This document shows, piece by piece, positions 54,819-64,000 of a stretch of DNA of 64,000 bases (positions are counted from its first letter, which is position 1; every line of letters starts with the position of its first letter). The DNA is taken from positions 33,319 to 97,318 of the forward strand of contig WSUB01000152.1 of the NCBI GenBank assembly GCA_019633425.1, given 5' to 3'. A model generated the notes under the pieces. It did not search any database. It saw nothing but the letters and a program-made list of their open reading frames with translations, and was not told the origin of the DNA. A program made the translations under genes and the position numbers. The stretch is from Tulasnella sp. 424. Lineage: Eukaryota; Basidiomycota; Agaricomycetes; Cantharellales; Tulasnellaceae.

Positions 54819-56454
54819 CTAGGAGCGGTATGTGAACTGGTCCATGATGTCATTTTGCAACTGATATAGGGCCAGTTCATTGAACGCTTCACCCGACGCG
54901 TAATCCACGGGTTGACCAGCTAAGGAGAAATTTAAATATGGACTGGACGAAGAGAAGGGTGGGGCTCCCAAGGGGGTCATGGAGCCAGCACCAAGCAAGG
55001 CGTCCATTCCGCTGACTTGCTGGTACGACGGCTCACTGGAAATGAGTGTATCGCGCATGTTAGCCGGCGCATACAACTCCTCCAATGGCAAAGTACTTAC
55101 TACAATGCCGTCGGCGCTTGGAGGACTGGTTGCTGCAAGGATTCCATATAATAGCCCTGGTCGAAAGCGATGATGGGGGTATGAACGAGTTGTGAATGAC
55201 CACTGGGCCCAGGGGTTAACGCCGGAGTGTGAGGTTGGATGACAGTCGAGATTGAAACCGCCGGCGTTGGAGAGTAGACCGGCTGATCGAGCCTATTTCT
55301 GCTGGTGGCCTGGAAAGAGGACGTTTGCCCACCGCTTGACTGAGCGTCGTTTTGACCAAAGAGGTCGAACTGGCTACTGTCGACCAGATCAGAGGCACTA
55401 TTTGAACTGAATCAGCAGCGTTTCTCAGACACCATATTACGTCTACGAACCCGTTCTGGAATGCAGGGGTTGACGGCCCCGTAGTAACAGTCGAGTGTGA
55501 GGTTCCAGTCGTGACTGGAGACAGAGCTGGGATTGCATTGGGCGACGGGGCCACTGCGGTCCCTCCTTCGTTGTCTTCGAAGATCCTCCTTTGACTCTTT
55601 GGCTTATTTTTGTCTTTTCGTTGAGGGAGGGAATATCTGGTTGGATCGGTTATATCGAAATAACCGCTGGCATCCTTGGGGAGACGGGCCAGGGAGATCA
55701 CGTTAGACGCATGATCCTGTTTCGAGAAGAAATAGCCTCAGATAAGGAACTTTTCAACGAGGAAATGCAGAACAAGCTACTTACATATGCTGAAGACAGT
55801 TTATGGTGCCATGTAACCCCCTTTCCCGCCATCCAGACCCTCCATGGCTGAAGCTCAGCGATAGTAACAGTGACCTCCCATGGGTTCTTGCACTTTCGCG
55901 TCATCAAAGCCCCACTGAAAGGGATTATGGTCAGAGTCGAGCAGCGAGAGAACTTGATCCAATGCTTACAGCGCAAAGTTGAGCCAACCTGGCCTCGGTA
56001 AGGCGTCTTCCGAGAAACATTCCTGCGAGAGAAATGTGGGGTCTGGACCTGGAATGATAGGACCCAGACATGGAATGTCGGTCCAGTGTAAAGGATATTG
56101 GAGTGTTGCGAGCTTCACGCCCTGAACACAATTGTGAGGCGGCTTCGGGGCACCAGTAGCGGATCGCTTGGCTTTAATGGCTTTAGAGACGCTGGACGTC
56201 TTTTTGCGGGGCCGGGGGGCACCAAGTGCAGCAGAGTGATCGTGTAGAGCATTGGTTGATGGGTGAAGAACGTTATGAACGGGGGCGGCGTGTGCTGAAT
56301 GATGCAGGTCCGAATGTGAAGGGATGCTGCCAGTTGGATGCAGGGCAAATGATGGGGGGGCGAGCTGGGGATCGGGGATGGGCAGGGCCAGTGGGGGGTG
56401 GTGGGGGGGAGAGGCGGGAGCTGCGTGAGGAGGGAGTACAAAGAACGAGCTCAT
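54819..56454 (-). CDS. unrecognised Pro/Ser-rich protein with conserved-looking Trp-rich core
   Basis: Spliced model of 467 aa in five exons: 56454-55970, 55914-55785, 55716-55451, 55406-55101 and 55035-54819. The frame is open through all joins. Residues 1-105 are Pro/His/Ser-rich and end in a basic stretch (RPRKKTSSVSKAIKAKRS). Residues about 108-210 look folded: VQGVKLATLQYPLHWTDIP, then NPWEVTVTIAEL, QPWRVWMAGKGVTWHHKLS. Residues about 210-235 have DASGYFDITDPTRYSLP. The rest is Ser/Thr/Pro/Gln-rich and ends DIMDQFTYRS. I do not recognise the family. A basic patch next to a folded core with long Ser/Gln/Pro tails is common in transcription regulators, but no DNA-binding domain is visible. 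Nuclear location is only a guess. Confidence 0.68.
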
Positions 56455-57889
56455 GGTGAGTTGAGGGAGACGTATGCTGGGAAGTAGTTGGTGCGACTCA
56501 GGCCTTTCCTCCCACTGGAATACTTATATCCCTCCATCCTATGTTCGCTGCATTAGGACCTCCAGCCCCCGCCGAGAACGTCCATGATTCATGCAGAGTG
56601 CTTTCATGGAAGGAAAATCAGCCCGTCGCCAACGTGGGGTCCGGTGCTGGGAGGGGGTGTTCAGGGTGGTGTTGTGGACTCAGCTTCTCAAACTCTGCGA
56701 GGAGGGTAAGCAAAGTGAAGTCCCTTTGATAGGCGCGCTTCAGGAATAACTGGTCTCGAGTCAGGAAGGATGCTGAGTCCGAAATTTCGATCGGGAGGCG
56801 GTGGAGCTAAGCCCTTTTGCACAAGGTGGGATTGTGGGAGGAAAACACAGTAGTGGTAGCCGACTCGGTTGCTATGCCCAGGAACGGTCTCGACCCTTGT
56901 GTTTTTTTGTGGAGGAGGATAAACACACGGTCCGTATACCCGGCAGCCTAGTAACGTGTTTTGTCGATTGGTCGGTTGGCGGAGATGGGGCAAATATGTC
57001 GCGGCACGCGAGCGTTGAAAGGACTCGATCGCTGGAATCAGCCTCATCGTCATTGTTCATTCTTTTTCTGTCCTAGGAGAGCACTTTAGGAGTACATGCT
57101 TTCTACATCGACGGGTAGCGAGAATTTCGGCGACGGACCATGGTGGACCGACGACGATGGGAAAAATCGCAACAGCAAAGCGGCTATTTACGCGGTCTGG
57201 GTTGAGTGTGATATGGCTTGTTTTCCTGGCTCGATATTAAGCTCATGTCGCGGTTGTGTTAGACTTCCGCGCGGTGTTGAGCAGGTGATTGCGAGGATCA
57301 CGTGCATGCGCTCATTCCGCACCATCAGACGTACGCCTCCCAGTTGAAGAATTCACGTTTTATTGAACATGAAGTAATTTAGGTGCGAAATAGTCCTCAG
57401 ATCGGGCGACATCAACAAATCAGGATGTATCAACGTGGAGCGGCGTGGTGGCTCTGGCGCCGACACCGGTTTCTCACCCGTCGATCAATCAAATCCCACA
57501 CCCAAAAATGAAGCCCAAGAGCTGATTAGACGCATTCTTCATCCCTTGATCATTACGGGCTCTCCGAGGTTGACAGAGTCATCAAAATGACGGCCAAGTG
57601 CCTCAGAGAATCTTCGTGGTACCATCTAGTATTTCACCCTTCAGTACAGGAATCAGAAATTTCCCCGAGATGACGGTCGACCTAAATTTTGATCGATCGA
57701 GGATGCAGAGTCGAGATTTCCAAGCTCCATGGGAGGTCCAAGACCTGGGAATGAAAATGAAAGAGTGTTCTACTTTCTCACGACCTCTGAATTCGTTCTT
57801 TGTTTTGTTTGCCCGCGTCGCGTCTCGGTCTCAATCTCAACCAACCAACACTCAACGTCGCGAACAGCGGCTCCTCTCGCCATCCCTCA
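56455..57889. other. divergent intergenic region
   Basis: This lies between the minus-strand gene at 56454 and the plus-strand kinesin. Short frames exist without splice support. It contains both promoters. Confidence 0.4.
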
Positions 57890-60864
57890 ATGTCCGGCAG
57901 CCTCAAGATCAAGACCATCGTGCGGCTTCGGCCCTCCATCAAGTCTGAACAACCCGATGGAGGCATCGTTATCGACTCTCCGACTTCAATTTCAGTCGTC
58001 AATCCCCGCAATCCCGTCGAATCGTTCCGCTTCAAGTACCAGTCCGTGTTCGGACCTACCGCATCCCAGGAGGACATCTGGGACAGAGATGTACAAGAGC
58101 TGCTCGACCATGCCTGGGAGGGACTGGTGAGCTTCCGGTTGCCGTCGTGACCCCACACAAAACTGATTTTTACGTTCCACAGACCGTCACTGTATTCGCG
58201 TACGGAGTGACCTCGTCTGGCAAGACCCACACTATCCAAGGCACTAAAGCCGATCCTGGCATCATTCCTCGCGTTGTGGACTTCCTTTTCCAGAACTGCA
58301 CGGAGAAGGATAGGATTACCATGTCCTACATGGAGATCTATCGCGACGAGGTGTACGACCTCCTCAACGGGGGTGTTAACGTATGTTTTAGCCGACTGGT
58401 TACCGCAATCGACGCTCATAAGATTCTGCTCTGGCCTAGTCTCCCAAACTACCTGTTCGTGAAGATAGAGATGGCAAAGTCGTGGTGCAGAACCTGACCG
58501 AGGTGGGTAAGGTACGGCGACAGAAACCCCAATACATGCTTAAGTTCTCCCTTCTCTAGATGCACCTCTCCTGCGTCGACGATTTTAATGCAATTTTCTC
58601 GACCGCTGCCAAATGTCGATCAGTCGGTGCGACTAATCTCAACCACGCTTCAAGTCGGTCGCATGCCATTCTCTGCTTGAACATTGCTAGGACCATAGGC
58701 GAGACAAGTACGCCTATATTTTTTCTCACCTATTGAAGTTATCGCTTGGTAACCTGATGATTTTGTAGCTCTCGTCGGTTCCATTAACTTGGTCGACCTT
58801 GCGGGAAGTGAAAACAACAAGCTCACCGGAAACGACCCAGCCCGTATGCTCGAGTCCGCCGCCATCAATAAGTCCCTCGCGGTTCTCGGTCAAGTCGTTT
58901 ACGCGCTCAACCAAGGCGCCTCTCGAATTCCGTATCGTGATAGCAAGTTGACAAGAATCCTCCAAGACGCGTTGGGTGGAGGAAGTGTCGGTCTCTTGAT
59001 CTGCAACCTCGCTCCTGGATCCAAATTCAGGACGGATACCCTTAATACCTTGAAGTACGTCAAATAACCCAATTTTCCTTCTGCAATTGCTAAACGCCCA
59101 CTGTAGTTTTGCTTCTCGCACTAGAGAAATTGAGAACAAACTTACTGTGAATGAAAAAGGTAGCGGTCATCCTTTCTCTTCACCGTTTCTAACACTAATT
59201 AACTACTTTTGTGTAGACAATCGCCCTCAGCCAAAACCTCACTTTGCAGCTGTTCAGCCTTCGAAACCCGCGACCGCTCCGCGTGTATCTGCCGTCGTCT
59301 CCGGGCCGACAACAGCACCCGGTCTCGCCGTGCCCTCCGGTTCATCCTCGCGACCCTCTCTTGCTCCTCCTCGCCCTTCTTCAAGCACATCTACTGGCTC
59401 TCGGCCAACGTCCCGCAGCAGCCTTCTTCCTGGTGGGCATCCTCGATCCGGCCGAAGTACCGCTCTTGATGACGCAGAGATCCGAGCTCGAGAACGCGAG
59501 GATATCGAGCGCCGAGTACGTGCCGAAGCTGAACAACAACGCCAGAGACTCGAAGCCGCGTTTGCCGAGAAGGAAAGGGAGCTGGCAGAAGAGCGTTTCC
59601 GCCAAAAGGAGATTGCGATGGAGATGGAAAGGGAAGCCGCGAAAGAGCGAGCAAGACAGTTGGAAGCCGAGTTGGAGGCTCAAAGGGCCTTCATCCGACT
59701 GCGCGAGAAAGAAGGAGAGGAGGAAAGACAGAAGGAGACAGAGGATATCTTGCGAAGAGCCAGAGAAGAGATGGAAGCGAAGGTGCGAATAGGTTTTCAT
59801 CCTCACCGAGAATGCTACAGGCTAACTGACCCTCCGTGGTCTTCGTCGTAGATCTCTTCGGCCGTCGAAGAGGAAGTCAGGCGTCGTATGGACGAACTTC
59901 AGGCTCAGCGAGATGCCGTCGCGGCTGCTGCAGCTACAACTTCAGCCGGCGTGACCCCTACGGACTCCTCCTTTGGATCCGCGTCCGTTCATGATGTGGA
60001 TGCAGACGTTAAGAAGCGACTTGACGCACTGGAGGCTCAATAGTAAGTGTTGTACTCGTGCTGTCGTTCGAGTTAGCAACTGGACTCACTTTCTGGCTCT
60101 AGCGCACTTCAAAGGGCCGACGCGAAAGAATTAGAGAACATGAGTTCTAAAGCCAGAAAAGACATGGCTTCGGCGTTCTTGAACGTTGCAAGACAGTATC
60201 ACGATAAGCACGATTGGCATACAGCCTTAGTCTTCTACCGCCGTTGCCAGACGTTCGTTCCAGATAACGCCAAGCTAAGGGCAAGGTGACGAGCCACGAC
60301 TACCTTTCGTTCCCATTTCGCCGACTAAGCAAACGTTTGGTTCATGCCTACAGGATCCAAGAAGTTGAGATCGCTATCGAGAAGGAAAAGCAAGGACTCT
60401 CGTTTTCGCCTGTCAAACAATCCGGGAAGAGTTCAAAGCGCCTCCCTTCGCCTGCTCTGGTTCCGGGGTTTGGAAACGAAGCCCAAAACATGGACATCGG
60501 CGACCCAGCAAGCAACGAATTCGAATTCGACTTTCATACACTGCGTCAGACGAGGCAGGCGAAGACGGGCAAGAGTCAGAAGAAGCGGTCTCGGGGGGAG
60601 GCTGCTCCAGTTCCACCGACGATTGAGGAAGAAAGCTCGGATATCGAGGTGGACGTCATCCTCAAGGACGATGATGGCGACGAGGATGCCGCCAAGCCGG
60701 CGAAGAAAAAGAAGCGAACTATCGGAAGCTGGCTGAAGGGGAAGGCAAAGGGCAAGTACGACTTGGGAAGCGGAGATGAGAATGAGCCTCCTGCCGTGAG
60801 CGACGAGGACGAAGATGCCAAAGGAAGGTCCAAGGGCAGGAAAGGGAAGAAGGCCAAGGCTTGA
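57890..60864 (+). CDS. kinesin motor protein with coiled coil and TPR-like tail
   Basis: Spliced model of 811 aa in ten exons: 57890-58126, 58183-58380, 58440-58502, 58560-58707, 58769-59054, 59107-59159, 59217-59782, 59852-60042, 60103-60285 and 60354-60864. N-terminal kinesin motor (about residues 5-330): P-loop GVTSSGKT (87-94), switch I NHASSRSH, switch II LVDLAGSE, and the microtubule-binding RIPYRDSKLTRILQDALGG. A Pro/Ser linker (about 345-405) leads to a long Glu/Arg-rich coiled coil (about 410-520), then SAFLNVARQYHDKHDWHTAL and VFYRRCQTFVPDN, a TPR-like helix pair, and an acidic and basic tail ending KGKKAKA. The motor precedes the coil, so plus-end movement is expected. The subfamily is uncertain; kinesin-10-like or a fungal orphan class is possible. 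The exon 3 donor could be 9 nt further on. Confidence 0.88.
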
Positions 60865-61174
60865 GCTCGTGGTCGCAGGTTTCGTATGTACATATAACTT
60901 ATATGGTCCCGAACATTTTATGTCGTTCTTTCAGTTTCCAGACCCCCTTTCGTTACTCTTCGTTGGAGTTGTTCTTTGCTGTCACGATACATGTATCCTA
61001 TGTCTTGATTCCTAGTGGTGGAGGTTCAGCGTGCGAATGCGTTCCAGAGCGTATAAAAGATCGGCAACAACCTGGCACACTCACCACCCCGACCATCACC
61101 AACTACCTAGAGACCACTGCTTAAACACAAGAACCTTCTCGAGTCAGGCTCCCGTTTGGTACTACGGACGTCCA
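60865..61174. other. short spacer
   Basis: 3' flank of the kinesin and promoter of the next plus-strand gene. No feature recognised. Confidence 0.4.
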
Positions 61175-62573
61175 ATGTCGGATTCCAACCCTTTCGATTC
61201 GCCCGCCCCACCGGGGCAAAACGATTGGGTCGGGATAAATCAATCCCTAGCAAGGCTTCTGACTCCTCGAAATTCCTCCTCGAACAACCTACCTACCTTT
61301 CGACTGGTAAGTTCTTTTGCACGCGTGTAGTTATCCGTCGGTCTAATAGTGTCTGCGCCCCGTGCTCTAGCATGCATTAGGTCAACAGGGGCCGTCTAGC
61401 GCCTTAACTTCGGCTCCCGCATACTTGGTGGTCCCTCTATCGGTAATATTTTGATACGACTATACATGCATATTCTTCTTCTGACTTCCTGTTTTCGCGT
61501 TATCGAGGCCGCCCAGCAAATGGGAATTGAGGGCGTGCCTGCCACTCCTGTCCCTGTCCCAGTCTTCGCCACCTTCGCTCAGCAAAACAACTTCTTTCAG
61601 GCTCAGTCAAATGTAAGAGCTATTCGATTTCTTACCCACCGAGAAACCTGCTGATCTCTTTTCGCCAGCCCCAAGCCGCAAGCTTCACGTTCGCAGACCC
61701 AAACGACGCCGGTCCGGCCTGGCCTATAGTATGTCTCTCCTTGTTTTATAACTACCGAATACTTACGCGTAATTCTGTACATCCCAACCCCAGCCTCAAT
61801 TTCAACTTCCAGCTAGTCAAGGATCCGTCCCTCCAACGTCCATTTTTAGCCGCACTGCTCCATCTCAGATTCAAGCTCCATCCTCTGTGACACATTCCAG
61901 GAGACCGTCTTCCCTTTCTCCTCGCAAGTTTCAAAACGGTCGCTTTACCGGGTTGCCTGTGGAGATGAGGGCACCCAAAAATAGTGCCTTTAGAACGATC
62001 AACCCCCGGCAAATTTGCAAGATATGGAATGAGATGGGGGATGCAGGCTGTAAAGGAAACTGCAGCAAAGGTCATATCTGCAAGAAGTGTTTTGACTATT
62101 TCGGGGAAACGGAACAGCACCCTGGCTGCGAATGCGATAGCGACTGCGTATTCGATAAGCATACCTCGAAGGTGATTATGTTTTCCCCGCCACTACACCC
62201 AATAATCTTGCTAATATCAATACTTCTCCATGTGTAGAGCCTTAGACGGAAGTCCTCGCCTCTCCAGACCCATATGGACGTGGACACGTTCGCAACTTGT
62301 AATCAGGTAGCCAGCCCCCCTTGCCGTTATTGCATGATATTGACTTTTGCAACTTTATAGGACACTTTGGGTCTCAGCCAAGGGCCCAGTGGCAAGTCCG
62401 TCGCTGAAGGCCAGCCCTGCGTGGAATGGAATCTTGGCCTTTCTCACTTGAAACCCTGCAAAGCCCTTCACGTCTGCCGCGAATGCTTTACCCTTAGAGA
62501 CACCTCTGCCGAGCATAGGGAGAAGGATTGCTTCTACTATCATCGTCGCATTCATGGCATGGAAGCAAACTAA
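61175..62573 (+). CDS. protein with two Cys/His (CCCH-like) clusters
   Basis: Spliced model of 339 aa in seven exons: 61175-61306, 61371-61442, 61517-61612, 61669-61728, 61794-62171, 62238-62306 and 62361-62573. All joins are phase 0. The N-terminal half is disordered and Pro/Ser/Gln-rich. Two similar Cys/His blocks follow. Block 1 (from about residue 192) reads QICKIWNEMGDAGCKGNC, then GHICKKCFDYF, then HPGCECDSDC. Block 2 (from about 280) reads QPCVEWNLGLSHLKPCKALH, then VCRECF, then EHREKDCFYYH. Each has the order C..W..C..(C)..H.C..C..H..C, as in CCCH-related zinc modules. RNA or DNA binding is plausible but not shown. The acceptor of exon 3 could be 9 nt earlier. No known family was recognised. 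Confidence 0.72.
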
Positions 62574-63238
62574 ACGATTCGTCGTCCTCAAAAAACTTGC
62601 CCTGCATTGTCGTCTTGACTCTTGCTACGTCGTTTCACCACCAGCTCCACTCGGCTCGTACGTTTATTTTCTCCTTCTCTCGAATCCCTTCCTGCCGCTG
62701 TTCGTAGGAATGTCTTTTTGTCAAAGTCCGAGTTATATTGTGTACATTCTTGTTGAAAGTTGAAAGTGCTGCATCTCAAGATCGGAAGGTCCCGTTATCT
62801 CTGTAATAGAGAGCGTGAGATGCCGTGAGGCGAGTTTCGCACGTCGATTTGGTAGGCCTGCTTTTGCTCACAAATCTCGGCGAGTCCCCGACTCCGTGCT
62901 CTCGATAAGCAGCACGCCGTATGTTCAGTCAGCCAGCACGTCATTCCAATACCGACCCAGGATTTACTTTGGAGGAGAACGCTGTAGAACACTACCAAGC
63001 AATCAACTCTGCTAAATCATGGGCGGGAATTGGCCGTGACGCTGACGCACTCGGACACAAGTTCGCTCAGCACTGACTTCACCCACAGTCAGCACCGATC
63101 GATACGGCACCTCACTTCTAACTTGGGCGTTTACACATGTTATAAGACCCAACGTCGCAATGGTAGATCCTTCATTCACCTCCATTACAACAACCCAGCC
63201 CAACCGGTCTCATCTCCACAACTCGAGATTCAACAGAA
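62574..63238. other. spacer before MFS gene
   Basis: No supportable gene. It contains the 3' end of the Cys/His gene and the promoter of the MFS gene. Confidence 0.4.
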
Positions 63239-64000
63239 ATGGCCACTCTTCCCACTCTGAGTGACGAAGTCCGAAGTATCAAAGACATCCCTTCGTCGGG
63301 AACCCTCACACCAGCCACCGAACCAACTCTCAATGGCGAACCTCCGCGGGAATCCGAACGCGTTCCACCTCCAACTGATGCTGACAACGAGCACAAAGTC
63401 GGTGGCTTCCGCTTTTGGATGATCTTCGTGGCCATGATGGTATCCACGTTCCTAAGCGCACTTGACTTCGTGAGCATCGTGTTCCCATTAACGCCAAGAT
63501 TCTAACTGACAGCTAATTCCAAAACAGACGAGTGTCTCAACCGCCCTTCCAACGATCGTGCAAGAACTCGAAGGAACAGAGTTCGCATGGGTCGGATCAG
63601 CATTTGCACTCGGAAGCACTGCCATCCTCCCCCTTACAGGCGGCTTGGCCCAAATCTTCGGTCGCCGGCCAGTAGTCCTCGGGCACTGGGCTCGGGTCTA
63701 TCAGGCGGGGCGAGTAGCATGAACATGCTCATCGCTGGAAGAGGTAAGCATTACTTCTGCTCTGGGGTGCTCGACTCTGAGCTGACTTCGCTCCCTAGCC
63801 ATCCAAGGTGTAGGCGGAGGAGGAATTCTCTCTCTGACCGAAATCGTCGTCGCCGACCTGGTTCCCCTGTCCCAACGTGGAGCGTACTTGGGCCTCATTG
63901 GTTCGGTCTGGGCTATTGCCGCTGCCATCGGTCCCCCGATCGGTGGTGCCTTCTCCCAGAGCAACTGGCGTTGGCTTTTCTACATGAACCTTCCGCTGAC
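63239..64000 (+). pseudogene. MFS drug-transporter-like gene, frameshifted, runs off window
   Basis: Exons 63239-63469, 63528-63743 and 63799 to beyond 64000. A charged N-terminal region is followed by helix 1 (FWMIFVAMMVSTFLSALDF), TSVSTALPTIVQEL, helix 2 (FAWVGSAFALGSTAILPL), the loop motif GGLAQIFGRRPVVL, ASSMNMLIAGR, AIQGVGGGGILSLTEIVVAD, and AAIGPPIGGAF, the antiporter motif C. This is the DHA-type drug:H+ antiporter family of fungal MFS carriers. At about 63680 the frame breaks: PVVLG is in one frame and ALGSGLSGGASS in another, with no GT-AG pair between them, and a few residues usual there are missing. Either a small deletion has killed the gene or the assembly has an error. The rest of the gene lies outside the window. 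Confidence 0.72.

Overview
This window looks like nuclear DNA from a mushroom-forming basidiomycete (Agaricomycetes). Nearly every gene is broken by short introns (about 40-90 nt) with GTRNGT-type donors, CTNAY-like branch sites and YAG acceptors. The gene set is typical fungal: GPI-anchor enzyme PIG-P, pyridoxal-reductase-like aldo-keto reductases, H-type lectins, an Afi1 polarity protein, TKL-type kinases and small Ser/Pro-rich secreted proteins. No bacterial, viral, rRNA, tRNA or CRISPR features were found. All gene models below were spliced by hand from the sequence; reading frames close across the chosen junctions.

Layout. 0.3-7.3 kb: a membrane/coiled-coil protein (-), an MFSD5-like molybdate-anion transporter (+) and a YtcJ-like amidohydrolase (+). 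7.1-12.6 kb: a tandem segmental duplication carrying [amidohydrolase 3' end / PIG-P / aldo-keto reductase]. The two copies decayed reciprocally: copy 1 keeps the amidohydrolase and has a broken PIG-P, copy 2 keeps PIG-P and only a relic of the amidohydrolase. Both reductases are intact and both promoters keep a perfect TGACGTCA box. 13.1-17.2 kb: a 12-exon gene that fuses two TKL kinase domains and a TPR array; the second kinase has lost its catalytic Asp. 17.2-20.1 kb: gene-poor, with a large imperfect hairpin and a diverged tandem repeat.

20.1-27.0 kb: two diverged copies of a unit carrying a triple H-type lectin gene. 27.5-33.1 kb: an F-box protein (+), a gag-like single-copy gene (-) and a membrane-anchored Methyltransf_22-type protein (-). 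33.5-37.0 kb: a His-rich secreted peptide, a possible one-pass membrane peptide, and an acidic protein with seven PSLLDE-type repeats. 37.7-46.4 kb: an array of five paralogous Pro/Ser-rich secreted proteins (A-B-A-B-C), all on the minus strand, each with a TATA box and a shared element about 180 nt past the stop. A 100-N assembly gap sits inside this array.

48.1-62.6 kb is a gene-dense block: Afi1-like (+), an ACOT9-like acyl-CoA thioesterase with a 7-nt microexon (+), a ZZ zinc-finger protein (-), an unrecognised Ser/Pro-rich protein (-), a kinesin (+) and a Cys/His-cluster protein (+). The window ends inside an MFS drug-transporter-like gene (+) that appears frameshifted.

Most notable: the kinase-pseudokinase-TPR architecture, the reciprocal gene loss in the 7-12.6 kb duplication, the secreted-protein array with its common 3' element, and the PSLLDE-repeat protein.
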